Below are positions 29,435-38,047 of a DNA stretch of 47,768 nt, piece by piece (positions within the stretch are counted from its first letter, which is position 1; every line of letters starts with the position of its first letter). The position numbers and the translations under genes were made by a program. Origin of the DNA: Azonexaceae bacterium (GTDB taxonomy: Bacteria; Pseudomonadota; Gammaproteobacteria; Burkholderiales; Rhodocyclaceae); assembly GCA_009469665.1 (NCBI GenBank), contig SSTB01000140.1, forward strand, positions 1-47,768. The letters run 5' to 3'. A model generated the notes under the pieces. That model was not told the DNA's origin and searched no databases. It was given only the letters and a program-made list of their open reading frames with translations.

Positions 29435-29508
29435 CCATAAAACAACACCATTGCGCAGTGCACCATTTGCCACGGGAGCCAAGGCCGATTCTTGTTATAA
29501 TCCAGCAC

Positions 29509-29526
29509 TGACTGGTCGTTCAGTCA
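29509..29526. promoter_or_regulatory. Inverted repeat TGACTG-N6-CAGTCA, operator candidate
   Basis: A perfect 6-bp inverted repeat with a 6-bp spacer, 8 bp after a TATAAT (29496-29501) and about 50 bp before the small lipoprotein gene. Directly after it lies a second AT-rich palindrome (CCAAAAA/TTTTTGG, 29527-29541). The half-site geometry fits a TetR- or similar dimeric regulator, but no such gene is adjacent. Confidence 0.4.
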
Positions 29527-29577
29527 CCAAAAATTTTTTGGCTAGTCTGTTCGTTAATTTTGATAAGGAAATTTTCC

Positions 29578-29835
29578 ATGAACAAGTCCGTCCTCCTCGC
29601 TGCCCTGGTTGCCCTGACCCTCACCGCTTGCGGTAAGAAGGAAGAACCCGCTGCCGCCCCGGCCCCGGCTCCCGCTCCTGCTGCTGCTCCGGCCGCCCCG
29701 GCTCCCGCTCCTGCTGCTGCCCCGGAAGCCGCCAAGCCCGCCGACGCCGCTGCTCCGGCCGCTCCCGCTGCTGCCGACGCCAAGCCCGCCGACGCCGCCG
29801 CTCCGGCTGCCGCTCCTGCCGAAGCCAAGAAGTAA
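29578..29835 (+). CDS. Ala/Pro-rich small lipoprotein
   Basis: An 85-residue protein: signal peptide NKSVLLAALVALTLTAC with lipobox LTAC (C18), then GKKEEP and about 60 residues of Ala/Pro with two AKPADAAAPA units. The start has AAGGA at a good distance. The mature part has no fold signal and is probably an extended spacer at the outer membrane. It is monocistronic, with its own terminator and a possible operator. The low complexity would also fit a cell-wall tether; nothing further can be read. Confidence 0.85.
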   Translation: MNKSVLLAALVALTLTACGKKEEPAAAPAPAPAPAAAPAAPAPAPAAAPEAAKPADAAAPAAPAAADAKPADAAAPAAAPAEAKK

Positions 29836-29855
29836 TCAGGCCCGCAAGCAAAGAG

Positions 29856-29883
29856 AAAGCGGGGCGTATGCCCCGCTTTTTTT
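29856..29883 (+). terminator. Rho-independent terminator after the lipoprotein gene
   Basis: AAAGCGGGG (29856-29864) pairs with CCCCGCTTT (29871-29879), loop CGTATG, then a T-run to 29883. Confidence 0.92.
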
Positions 29884-29975
29884 GTGCCTACCACTCGTCC
29901 TTCCTCGAATGTGGCGACTTTTCCACTAGAGGCTGTGCACGACGGGCAGGGGATTTACGGTTTATCGACAGCTGC

Positions 29976-30740
29976 TCAGAGCCCACACCAAGCGAACCCC
30001 TCATCCTGGGTCGCCACCTTCACGCGCTCGATGGGCCATACCAGCGCCTCAGCCAAAGCCCGCGCCGCAAGGTCTGGACGATTGTTCTCCGTGCTCAAGT
30101 GAGCAGCGACCACCCATTCCAGGCGTGACACGTCGATATCTTGCAGAAGCCGCGCCGCACAGTCGTTTGCTAGGTGCCCGAAGGGACCGGCGATGCGCCG
30201 TTTGAGCGACGCGGGATAGCGTGACCGGGCAAGCAGTCCGGCATCGTGGTTGCACTCCAGCACCAATCCATTGCAGCCGCTCAGGCAAGCTCTCACTTGG
30301 TCGGTAATCTCTCCGGCATCGGTCAGAACACCGATAGACCGTCCGCCGCTACTGAACACATACTGCAGGGGCTCCTGCGCATCGTGAGGAACGGTATAGG
30401 GAAGGATTTCGAGGTCGCCGAGCGTAAAGCGCTCGCCACAGGTGAGGACCCGGCAGTCGACACCTTCCGCCAGGGCCGAACAGGCCCGCAGAGTGCCACG
30501 ACTCAGCCAGACAGGGAGTCCGTGACGGCGGGCAAGGCGGAAAGCGCCCCCCGCGTGATCGCCGTGCTCGTGGGTGAGGATGATGCCATCAATGGTCTGC
30601 GGGAAGACGCCCAGGCGGGCCAGCCGGGATGTCGCTGCCGTCAGGCCAAAACCGCAGTCGAGCAACACCCGCCGTCCCGCGGTCTCAACCAGCAATCCAT
30701 TTCCTGCGCTGCCGCTACCGAGGGAAGCGGCGCGAATCAC
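29976..30740 (-). CDS. Metallo-beta-lactamase-fold hydrolase, YycJ/WalJ-like
   Basis: A 254-residue MBL-fold protein starting MIRAASLGSGSAGNGLLVET, the pattern of the WalJ/YycJ group. The metal motif is HxHxDH (H57, H59, D61, H62 in THEHGDH), with VLTDAGEIT and LECNHD further on and a final HLSTENNRPDLA. Group members are probable single-strand exonucleases or phosphodiesterases. Its ATG overlaps the bamC stop by 4 nt, so it is the third gene of a dapA-bamC unit. Confidence 0.88.
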   Translation of the reverse strand: MIRAASLGSGSAGNGLLVETAGRRVLLDCGFGLTAATSRLARLGVFPQTIDGIILTHEHGDHAGGAFRLARRHGLPVWLSRGTLRACSALAEGVDCRVLTCGERFTLGDLEILPYTVPHDAQEPLQYVFSSGGRSIGVLTDAGEITDQVRACLSGCNGLVLECNHDAGLLARSRYPASLKRRIAGPFGHLANDCAARLLQDIDVSRLEWVVAAHLSTENNRPDLAARALAEALVWPIERVKVATQDEGFAWCGL

Positions 30741-31864
30741 TGCAACTGCGCGTAGAGCAGACCCAGAATCTTGCGCGCCGTATCGGAGCGATCTACGCCA
30801 CCCTCGCCGGTCAGGATCTGGACGGTGCTCGACCCCCCATTGTCCCGCACGAAAATGCGGTAGCGGACCTTATTGTCGAGGTCCACTTCACTGCTCTTCC
30901 AGAAGGCGAGCTTGGAGAGGAATCCCTTCTCCTCCTTGCGTGCATCGAGATGCGGATCCACGTAGCGCACGAAGTAAAGTCCCTTGGTGCGATCCCGATC
31001 CTCGACCGTGAAGCCGACGCGATCGAGAGCCAGCCCGACCCGCCGCCAAGCGCGGTCGAAGCGTTCCTGAACCTCTACGCCACCGGAGCCATCGTCGCTG
31101 TTCGCCAGTTTGGCCTTGGGCTCGGCCTTGGCCTGGGCGATGGCCACGTCGGCGCGCTTTTCCTCGGTTCCCAGGCGGACCATCAGACGACGCAGCATCT
31201 CCGCCTCCAACTCCGGGTCGGCGGCCCGGGGTTGCCACCTAGTTTCGTCCTTGGCCGACGAGGTATAGACCTCTTCCATGCCGCGGTGACTAATGAAAAT
31301 ATCGGTGGTTCCGGGCGTGGCCCCCGGCTCGAGGCGGGTACGGAACTTATCCATTTCGCCCGACGAGTACAGGGAATCGAGAATCCTGCCAAGGGTATTG
31401 CGAATGATATCGCTGGGGATCTTGGCTCGGTTCTCCGCCCAGTCGGTCTCGATGACGCCCGCTTCGGGCCGCTCGACGTTGACGATGAAGCCGGTTTCCT
31501 GCCAGAAATCCTTGATCGTCCCCCACAGCTTGTCGGGGGGCAGGGCGACGACCAGCCAGCGCTGGTTTCCGGCCCGCTCGATGCGCACATTGTCCACTGC
31601 TGGGAGCACCGCGCTGTTCTGAGACTGGCTCGCCCCGGAACGATCGGCGACATACGCCGTATAGGTGGCGCTACCCCGGGCACCGGTGTCCGGAACAAGA
31701 TAGCGGTCATCCCGCGTGATCTGGGTGAGATCCGGAGGAACCTCCAAGCTCGGCGCTTTTCCCGCCGACTTGTATTCGATCTTCTTCGATTCGGGCAGCA
31801 TGCTGCAACCGGCCACGGCCGTCACGACACAAAGCCCCAACAGAGCTGGAGAAATCGCTTTCAT
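30737..31864 (-). CDS. bamC: Outer membrane assembly lipoprotein BamC
   Basis: A 375-residue lipoprotein of the beta-barrel assembly machine. The signal peptide ends at lipobox VAGC (C20); the conserved N-terminal unstructured stretch follows (APSLEVPPDLTQITRDDRYLVP), then two helix-grip domains (about 100-190 and about 255-370). The start at 31862-31864 is chosen because the signal peptide begins there. The order dapA-bamC is the same as in E. coli, which supports the call strongly. Confidence 0.93.
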   Translation of the reverse strand: MKAISPALLGLCVVTAVAGCSMLPESKKIEYKSAGKAPSLEVPPDLTQITRDDRYLVPDTGARGSATYTAYVADRSGASQSQNSAVLPAVDNVRIERAGNQRWLVVALPPDKLWGTIKDFWQETGFIVNVERPEAGVIETDWAENRAKIPSDIIRNTLGRILDSLYSSGEMDKFRTRLEPGATPGTTDIFISHRGMEEVYTSSAKDETRWQPRAADPELEAEMLRRLMVRLGTEEKRADVAIAQAKAEPKAKLANSDDGSGGVEVQERFDRAWRRVGLALDRVGFTVEDRDRTKGLYFVRYVDPHLDARKEEKGFLSKLAFWKSSEVDLDNKVRYRIFVRDNGGSSTVQILTGEGGVDRSDTARKILGLLYAQLQ

Positions 31865-31874
31865 GAACGCTCCG

Positions 31875-32753
31875 TCAGCCGACCAGGCCGGCCTGCCGCA
31901 AGGCGGCAAGAACCCGCTCCTGACCTGCGGGAGAAAGCGGCGTCAGGGGCAGGCGTATCCCTCCCTGGATCAGCCCCAGGCGTTCTACCGCCCACTTGAC
32001 CGGGATCGGATTGGCTTCGCAGAACAGATCGCGGTGCAGTCCCAGCAGACGGAAGTGGATTTGCCGCGCCCTGGCCACGTCACCGGCAGCGGCGGCCACA
32101 CACATTTCGTGCATGAGCCGGGGCGCCACGTTGGCGGTGACCGAGATGTTGCCGTGGAAACCTAGCATGATGCTGGCTACACAGGTCATGTCGTCGCCAC
32201 TGTAAAGCGCAAAGCCTTGAGGCGCCCGAGCGATGAGATCGCAGGCCCGATCCAGGTTGCCAGTGGCATCCTTGACCCCGATGACACCCGGCACCTGAGC
32301 CAGGCGTAGTATCGTGTCATTGCTCATGTCGGCCACGGTACGGCCGGGCACGTTGTAGAGCAGCAGAGGCAATTCCACCGCCTCAGCGATGGCTCGGAAG
32401 TGCCGGTAGAGCCCCTCCTGCGTCGGCTTGTTATAGTAGGGCACCACGGACAAACCAGCCTGGGCGCCCGCATCCTTGGCGAACCTGCTGAGCTCTATAG
32501 CCTCGGCCGTGGAGTTGGCCCCGGTTCCGGCGATGATGGGAATGCGGCCGGCGGAATGCTCTACGGCGACACGGATCAACTCGCAGTGCTCCTCGACATC
32601 GACCGTGGGCGATTCGCCGGTAGTCCCCACCACGACGATGGCGTCGGTTCCTTCCTGGGCATGGAGGTCGATGAGCTTGCGGAAGGCAGCGAAATCAAGG
32701 CTGCCGTCATCGAACATGGGGGTAACGATGGCGACGATGGATCCGGTAATCAT
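31875..32753 (-). CDS. dapA: 4-hydroxy-tetrahydrodipicolinate synthase
   Basis: A 292-residue class I aldolase that condenses pyruvate with aspartate semialdehyde, committing to lysine and diaminopimelate. The Schiff-base lysine is K161 (VIGVKDATG), Y133 lies in LLYNVPGRT, and [14 protein letters not shown] is the substrate loop. The length is standard. It precedes bamC by 10 nt. The 139 bp to tilS upstream hold no recognised site. Confidence 0.97.
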   Translation of the reverse strand: MITGSIVAIVTPMFDDGSLDFAAFRKLIDLHAQEGTDAIVVVGTTGESPTVDVEEHCELIRVAVEHSAGRIPIIAGTGANSTAEAIELSRFAKDAGAQAGLSVVPYYNKPTQEGLYRHFRAIAEAVELPLLLYNVPGRTVADMSNDTILRLAQVPGVIGVKDATGNLDRACDLIARAPQGFALYSGDDMTCVASIMLGFHGNISVTANVAPRLMHEMCVAAAAGDVARARQIHFRLLGLHRDLFCEANPIPVKWAVERLGLIQGGIRLPLTPLSPAGQERVLAALRQAGLVG

Positions 32754-32892
32754 GGCCGTGGCGTGAAAATGGACAAGGTGTCGATTCTAACCCAAGGGCG
32801 GAATGGGCGGGAGCCGGCCGGCAGAGGAAACTGTTTCCGGATATCTCGTCCCCAGCGGCGTTGGCGCGACGGCGGGCCGGTCACCGCGGACG

Positions 32893-33861
32893 CTAAAGCG
32901 CTCCCGTCGCAATCCAGCATAGTGCGCCTCGGCGCACGGCCATTCTGCCGACCGGAAGGTGGAGCTCCGGGCGCTTGCCCGGTCCGGCTGCCAGAATCTG
33001 GCGTACGAACTCGTCGAGCCGGGCCGCAGTCGGTGGCTGCCACCCCAAATGCCGCAGGCGTCCCCGCAAGAGGTTGGCAAGGCGCGGTGCCGACAGGCTG
33101 CGCGCACTTGCTAGCGGCAAGGTTTCCCCTAGGGCGAGTCGTTCCCAATCGAGACCGGCCAACTCGCCAAGCAGCGCGTCAGCCGCGGCGAAACGGCCGG
33201 CGGCTGACGCAAGGCGTTCGCTGGCCCCTGGAAAGCGCGCTTCCAAAGGAGGCAGAATGGCGCAGCGCAGAAAATTGCGCGACAAGGCGGTGTCGGCGTT
33301 GCTCTCGTCGTCGATCCAGGGCAGACCGCGCCCCATCAGGTATCCATTGATGGCGTTCCTGCCGACACCCAGAAGCGGCCGCAGGATGCGCTGGCCGGAA
33401 CATCTGCGTTCGGCAGGAATACCTGCCGCGCCCGCAACTCCGCAACCACGAAGCAGGTTGAACAGGACCGTCTCGGCCTGATCGTCGCGGTGGTGCCCCA
33501 GAAGCACGTTGCAGGCGCCCTCTTGCGCGAACGCGCGGTACCGGGCCGCCCGGGCAGCGGCTTCGACGCCTTCGCCCCGAGGAGCCACGACAACCCGCCG
33601 CACCTGCACAGCCACGCCCAGACGAACCCCGAGGTCAACGCAAAAACACGCCCAATCGTCGGCAGCAGGAGATAGTCCGTGATGGACGTGTAGGGCCGAC
33701 ACCGCACCCTCCCGGCCAAGATCGACGAGGGCCGCAAGCAGGGCAACCGAATCCCTTCCTCCGGACAAGCCCACGCACAGCGGCTCAGCCGGGCAGACTC
33801 GCGGCGCGAGAAAGGCCGCCACGGCTGCGGGGACGGAACCCTCGCCCATCGCCCCCGTCAC
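32893..33861 (-). CDS. tilS: tRNA(Ile)-lysidine synthetase, short form
   Basis: A 322-residue PP-loop enzyme that makes lysidine-34 in tRNA-Ile(CAU). SGGRDS (33-38), LLGHHRDDQAETVLFNLLRG, LRPLLGV and PWIDDESNADTALSRN are all present, followed by a second helical domain. E. coli TilS is about 430 residues with a C-terminal domain that recognises the acceptor stem; here the protein ends near residue 322 and the 139 bp downstream are too short to hold the rest. Short forms exist in other bacteria. The start could also be the Met at residue 5. Confidence 0.92.
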   Translation of the reverse strand: MTGAMGEGSVPAAVAAFLAPRVCPAEPLCVGLSGGRDSVALLAALVDLGREGAVSALHVHHGLSPAADDWACFCVDLGVRLGVAVQVRRVVVAPRGEGVEAAARAARYRAFAQEGACNVLLGHHRDDQAETVLFNLLRGCGVAGAAGIPAERRCSGQRILRPLLGVGRNAINGYLMGRGLPWIDDESNADTALSRNFLRCAILPPLEARFPGASERLASAAGRFAAADALLGELAGLDWERLALGETLPLASARSLSAPRLANLLRGRLRHLGWQPPTAARLDEFVRQILAAGPGKRPELHLPVGRMAVRRGALCWIATGAL

Positions 33862-33882
33862 GCTTCCGCAGAGCGGCGACGG

Positions 33883-34851
33883 TCACGCCGCGGGCTGAAG
33901 CTTGAAACGCCCATAGCCCATGAGCCGCTCGTAACGAGTCGCCAGGAGTTCGGTCACAGACATTGTGCCGACCTGCGCCAGGGACTCCTGGAGGGCTTTC
34001 TTGAGATTTGCCGCCATGGCCTCGTGGTCCCGGTGAGCACCGCCTGGGGGCTCGGCGATGATGCGATCGACCAAGCCCAGCGCGCGCAGGCGTGTCGCCG
34101 TGATGCCCATGGTCTCGGCCGCTTCGGGGGCTTTCTCAGCGCTTTTCCAAAGGATGGAAGCGCAGCCTTCAGGCGAGATGACAGAGTAGGTCGAGTGCTG
34201 CAACATCTGCACCACGTCGCCAACGGCAATGGCCAGGGCGCCGCCGGACCCGCCTTCACCGATGACGGTGACAATCACGGGAACCTTGAGTTCCGTCATC
34301 ACGTAGAGGTTTCTGCCGATGGCTTCGGACTGGCCGCGCTCTTCCGCGTCAATGCCGGGATAGGCCCCCGGCGTGTCGATGAAGGTCAGTATCGGGAGGC
34401 CGAACTTCTCGGCCAGTTTCATCAGGCGCAGGGCCTTGCGGTAACCTTCGGGGCGGGGCATGCCGAAATTGCGGTAGATTTTTTCCTTGGTATCGCGCCC
34501 CTTCTGGTGGCCGATGACCACCACGGGTGCGCCCTCGAAGCGGGCCACCCCCCCGACGATGGCATGATCGTCGGCAAAGGCGCGATCCCCATGCAATTCT
34601 TCGAAGTCGGTACACAGTCGGGCAATGTAATCGAGGGTGTAGGGCCTCTGGGGATGGCGAGCCACCTGGGCAACCTGCCAGGGGGTCAGCTTGGCGTAGA
34701 TTTCCTTGGTGAGCTGGGCGCTCTTCTTTTCCAGGCGCGCGATCTCTGCCGAAATGTCCACCTCGGAGCCCTCCTGGACGGAGCGCAATTCTTCGATCTT
34801 GGCTTCGAGGTCGGCGACCGATTGCTCGAAGTCGAGGAAACTGATTTTCAT
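33883..34851 (-). CDS. accA: Acetyl-CoA carboxylase carboxyltransferase subunit alpha
   Basis: A 322-residue partner of AccD. It starts [22 protein letters not shown] and has the crotonase-like core with [35 protein letters not shown] and [17 protein letters not shown]. It is followed by tilS after 21 bp, the usual accA-tilS pairing. The 5' region contains a two-part inverted repeat at 34930-34977 that may be in its leader. Confidence 0.97.
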   Translation of the reverse strand: MKISFLDFEQSVADLEAKIEELRSVQEGSEVDISAEIARLEKKSAQLTKEIYAKLTPWQVAQVARHPQRPYTLDYIARLCTDFEELHGDRAFADDHAIVGGVARFEGAPVVVIGHQKGRDTKEKIYRNFGMPRPEGYRKALRLMKLAEKFGLPILTFIDTPGAYPGIDAEERGQSEAIGRNLYVMTELKVPVIVTVIGEGGSGGALAIAVGDVVQMLQHSTYSVISPEGCASILWKSAEKAPEAAETMGITATRLRALGLVDRIIAEPPGGAHRDHEAMAANLKKALQESLAQVGTMSVTELLATRYERLMGYGRFKLQPAA

Positions 34852-34929
34852 GGGGACGTCCCTATCCGTACAGCGTCTCTATGACCCCCCCTCACCCGCA
34901 AGGCAGAAGCTGGGGCGGCGGGGAGGGAA

Positions 34930-34977
34930 ACGGGCATGGGCGCCACTCAGGTTCGGGGGCGCTCGAAACATGCCCGT
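34930..34977. other. Two-part inverted repeat upstream of accA
   Basis: ACGGGCATG (34930-34938) pairs with CATGCCCGT (34969-34977), with an inner GCGCC/GGCGC stem (34940-34944 with 34958-34962). It lies about 80 nt before the accA start, between accA and the repeat element at 35046. No T-run follows on either strand. It could be a leader structure or attenuation signal. The rest of 34852-35045 shows nothing recognisable. Confidence 0.4.
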
Positions 34978-35045
34978 CAGGCCGGCCGGTATTCTAGCCC
35001 AAAAGAACCGCCCCTCCAGCGATACCGCGCTGCCTGCGGGGGACG

Positions 35046-35289
35046 TTCAACCTGGAAAACTCAGTTGGACGAGTCCGTCGGTGCGTTCGGGCGGGTGTCT
35101 GGCGCGAAGCGACGACGCGGCAGGCTCGTGCCTGCAAGGAAGAGCGACAAAGCCAGGCGCCCGCCCGGATGCGCCAGCGGGCCCGTAGCGGAATTCACCC
35201 GCAGGGTAAGCGTTTCGGAGTGGCGTGGAGTCATGTGCACAGAGGATTCCGGGCATTGGCAAGCGATCAACCGAGGTTTCCAGGTTCAA
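35046..35289. repeat. Structured intergenic repeat, copy 2
   Basis: The ends form near-perfect inverted repeats: 35049-35067 and 35268-35286 match at 17 of 19 positions, extending to about 22 bp. Inside, GGGCGGGTGTCTGG (35089-35102) pairs with CCAGGCGCCCGCCC (35153-35166) fully if G-U pairs are allowed. This stem encloses box A GCGCGAAGCGA (35102-35112), an apical hairpin GCAGGC/GCCTGC (35120-35125 with 35130-35135) and box B GAGCGACAAAGC (35142-35153). The alkA stop codon lies in the right terminal arm. The same boxes occur at 4478-4641. Open frames across it are not convincing genes. Confidence 0.65.
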
Positions 35290-35903
35290 TACTCTACCGG
35301 CACCGGATCGAGACTGCGCCAGAGATACCAGGTCGCCACCGAGCGCCAGGGGCGCCAGCCTTCCCCCAGGGCGACGAGGTCCGCCCGCCCCGGGCGCAGG
35401 CCTTGCCTATAGTGGAGCGCCACGGCCTTTTGCAGGCCGACGTCGTCCACGGGGAGGACGTCTGGGCGCAGAAGATGGAAGATCAGGAACATCTCCGCCG
35501 TCCAGCGACCGACGCCACGCACGGCGGTCAGTTGCGCGATGACGGCCTCATCGTCAAGGAGCTGCCAGCCATCCGGATCGATGCGTCGGGCAGCAAAACT
35601 TCCGGCCAGATCGACCAGATACTCGACCTTGCGACGGGAAAGCCCGCAGGCCGAAAGATCCGCTGCCGACAAGGCAAGGACGCCCCCCGGCGTGACCCGG
35701 CCGAGTTGTTGGCAGAGGCGCCCCCATACCGCGTCGGAGGCCTTGACGGAAATTTGCTGGCCGACGATCGAGCGGGCCAGGGTCGCAAAAGGATCCCCCA
35801 ACGAACGCAGGGCGCCGCCCGGATATGCGGCGACAAGTCTAGCCAGGACGGTATCGGCGGACGCGAGGTCGGAGATGGCGGAGGCCCAGTAGTCCGGATT
35901 CAT
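35286..35903 (-). CDS. DNA-3-methyladenine glycosylase II (HhH-GPD, AlkA-like)
   Basis: A 205-residue base-excision glycosylase. ATLARSIVGQQISVKASDAVW (41-60), helix-hairpin-helix LTAVRGVGRWTAEMFL (125-140) and catalytic D154 in LPVDDVGLQKA are visible. It lacks the extra N-terminal domain of E. coli AlkA and fits the compact type. The ATG at 35901-35903 (MNPDYW) is taken as start. Its stop codon lies in the terminal arm of the adjacent repeat. Substrate is presumably alkylated purines. Confidence 0.92.
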   Translation of the reverse strand: MNPDYWASAISDLASADTVLARLVAAYPGGALRSLGDPFATLARSIVGQQISVKASDAVWGRLCQQLGRVTPGGVLALSAADLSACGLSRRKVEYLVDLAGSFAARRIDPDGWQLLDDEAVIAQLTAVRGVGRWTAEMFLIFHLLRPDVLPVDDVGLQKAVALHYRQGLRPGRADLVALGEGWRPWRSVATWYLWRSLDPVPVEY

Positions 35904-36022
35904 GACGTCATTATGGCCAGGAGCCCCCCTGGGGGCCAAGAGCCGCAGTTACCTTGACTTTCGGCTGACGCAGCCGGACAAACTTGCTACCATCCACGGA
36001 AAACAAGATGTGGGGGTCACTC

Positions 36023-37213
36023 ATGGCAGGCGAACACCAGCTCTTTATCCAACCCTGGCTGAATCCCGACGAAACCTGGGCCGGGTTCCATCTTGCCGCC
36101 TCGGGCACCAGCCCCTGTCCAGACGAAATCGCCCACCTTTTTTCCCTGCCCGCTGCCCAGACGGTCAATTCTGGCCTTAGATGGTTCGTTCCCGTCGCCA
36201 CCGAAGCCGACCTTAACCGCACCCGGGCAATTCCCGCCGACAGAATCGTCTTTCTCCTCGCGCCCCCGGCCAACCCCGACGGTCAGGAAGCGGCGGAAAC
36301 ACTCGAGGCCGGCCTGCGCCGGGAAGGGCGAAAAATTGCCCTCTCCCTCGCCCCGGGCGACCCGCTGCCCCCTACCGGTGCCTTCGAGTACGTGGTGCTC
36401 TCGGTGGGCCACGCCCGCACGCTGCCGCCCTTCACCCTCATGGGGCTCGCCGTGCGCTCGGCCATCGTCGTCCATTCCGTGCGCACCCGCAACGACTTCT
36501 CCTGGGCGATTTCCAACCAGTGCCGCATCGTCTCGGGGGAATACCTCCTGACGCGCAACACGGCGCTGGGCAAGGCCGATGTCTCGCGCCTCAAGCTCCT
36601 TGAAATGCTTGCCCTGGTCGCCCAGGATGCAGATACTCGGGCCCTGGAAGAAATTTTCAAGCAGCAGCCCAAGCTGTCCTACGGGCTTCTGCGCCTCGTG
36701 AACTCCGCGGCCATCGCGCCGCGCTCGCCGATCACCAATTTCTCGCAAGCCATCAATCTCCTGGGACGCCGGCAACTCCAGCGCTGGCTCCAATTGCTGG
36801 TGTATGCCGACACTGCCAACGGTGCCGCCCCTAATCCACTGCTGCTCAACGCGGCCAACCGCGGGCGTCTGCTCGAAATCATCAGTGCGCGCGTCCCGGG
36901 TATCGAGGGGGTGGAAAACGTGGGCGACGCCGCTTTCATGGTGGGGACCTTCTCCTTCCTGCCCGTACTGCTCAACCTCTCGATGACGGAAATCCTGCCG
37001 CAATTGCCCCTGCCGCAGCCGGTCGCCGAGGCCCTGGCGCATCACGGCGGCGCCCTGGGCAAGCTCTTGAAAATTTCCGATTCCGCCGACCATGGAGAAC
37101 TCGACCTGGCTTCCTCGCTGCTGCGGGAGCACGCCATCGCGCCGGAAGACTACGTCGAAGATCAGATCGAAGCCCTGACCTGGGCTGCCAAGATCCGCTC
37201 CGTGGCAAGTTGA
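36023..37213 (+). CDS. Degenerate EAL plus HDOD signalling protein
   Basis: A 396-residue protein of the YuxH-like EAL-HDOD architecture. The N-terminal half (about 1-190) has EAL-like strand/helix spacing but no EAL catalytic motif (the start reads LFIQPWLNPDETWAGFHL), so phosphodiesterase activity is unlikely. The C-terminal half (about 195-390) is an HDOD domain, with SYGLLRLVNSAA and ITNFSQAINLLGRRQLQRWLQLL. GGGGG before the ATG at 36023 sets the start. Such proteins act as regulators in c-di-GMP or taxis networks. Two other HDOD genes are nearby. Confidence 0.88.
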   Translation: MAGEHQLFIQPWLNPDETWAGFHLAASGTSPCPDEIAHLFSLPAAQTVNSGLRWFVPVATEADLNRTRAIPADRIVFLLAPPANPDGQEAAETLEAGLRREGRKIALSLAPGDPLPPTGAFEYVVLSVGHARTLPPFTLMGLAVRSAIVVHSVRTRNDFSWAISNQCRIVSGEYLLTRNTALGKADVSRLKLLEMLALVAQDADTRALEEIFKQQPKLSYGLLRLVNSAAIAPRSPITNFSQAINLLGRRQLQRWLQLLVYADTANGAAPNPLLLNAANRGRLLEIISARVPGIEGVENVGDAAFMVGTFSFLPVLLNLSMTEILPQLPLPQPVAEALAHHGGALGKLLKISDSADHGELDLASSLLREHAIAPEDYVEDQIEALTWAAKIRSVAS

Positions 37214-37223
37214 GCACTAAACC

Positions 37224-37242
37224 TTCCCCGCGCAGCGGGGAA
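37224..37242. terminator. Hairpin between convergent genes
   Basis: TTCCCCGC (37224-37231) and GCGGGGAA (37235-37242) with a 3-nt loop, between the EAL-HDOD gene and the convergent MBL gene. The T-tracts on either side are short, so it is a likely but weak bidirectional terminator. Confidence 0.6.
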
Positions 37243-37247
37243 AAGCC

Positions 37248-37883
37248 CTAACGCCCGCCCAGGAAGGGGTTGTAGCGGCGTTCCTCACCCAGGGTGGACA
37301 TGGGGCCGTGCCCGGGGATGAATTCCACGTCATCCCCCAGGGGAAACAGCTTGCCCCGGATGGAAGCGATCAAGGTGTCGTAATCGCCCCGCGGAAAATC
37401 CGTCCGCCCGATGGAGCCCTGAAAGAGCACGTCCCCCACCTGGAGCAACTTGCTCAGGCGATGATAGAACACCACGTGCCCCGGCGTATGGCCCGGGCAG
37501 TGCAGGACTTCGAGTTCCACCTCGCCGAACTGCACGCGGTCACCCTCTTCCAGCCAACGGGTAGGCACGAAGGGACGCACCCCGGGAAACCCGAACATGC
37601 GGCTCTGTTCGGCCATGCCATCGATCCAGAACTGGTCTTCGCGCTGGGGGCCTTCGATGGGCACCCCGGTCTTTTCCGCCAGGGCCGCGACCCCGCCAGC
37701 ATGGTCGATATGGCCATGGGTGACCAAAATTTTTGCCAGACTGAGGCGCTGCTCGGCAAGACAACGCTCGATGCGCTCGATGTCGCCCCCCGGATCAATG
37801 ACCGCCGCCTGGCGCGTGACTTCGCACCAGAAGACGGAACAGTTCTGTTCAAAAGGGGTCACGGGGATGATGGCGTAGCGCAT
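37248..37883 (-). CDS. Glyoxalase II-like MBL-fold hydrolase
   Basis: A 211-residue protein with metal motif THGHIDH (55-61), [28 protein letters not shown] and [13 protein letters not shown], the pattern of YcbL/GloB-related thioester hydrolases. The ATG at 37881-37883 ([15 protein letters not shown]) is chosen because family similarity starts there; the longer frame is dismissed. The short C-terminus lacks the glutathione-binding domain of classical GloB, so the substrate may not be lactoylglutathione. Confidence 0.9.
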   Translation of the reverse strand: MRYAIIPVTPFEQNCSVFWCEVTRQAAVIDPGGDIERIERCLAEQRLSLAKILVTHGHIDHAGGVAALAEKTGVPIEGPQREDQFWIDGMAEQSRMFGFPGVRPFVPTRWLEEGDRVQFGEVELEVLHCPGHTPGHVVFYHRLSKLLQVGDVLFQGSIGRTDFPRGDYDTLIASIRGKLFPLGDDVEFIPGHGPMSTLGEERRYNPFLGGR

Positions 37884-38047
37884 GGCGATCCGAACTCCGG
37901 CGAATCGCGTCATTATCGCACGCCCGCGGGGCTTGCTCTCGCCAGGAGCGCTGCATACACTGCCGGAAACCATGGCAGAAGCGGCAAACACCGCGCTTCC
38001 CCCTAATTCCGGCACTGCCGCCCCGACTCCGTTTTCAGATCGATTTC

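Noticed and set aside
30629..31999. 456-codon plus-strand open frame
   Set aside because: Antisense to bamC and its neighbours; no motif.
35047..35289. 80-codon minus-strand ORF downstream of alkA
   Set aside because: It coincides with the terminal inverted repeats and several frames are open across it, so the structured repeat explains it better than a gene.
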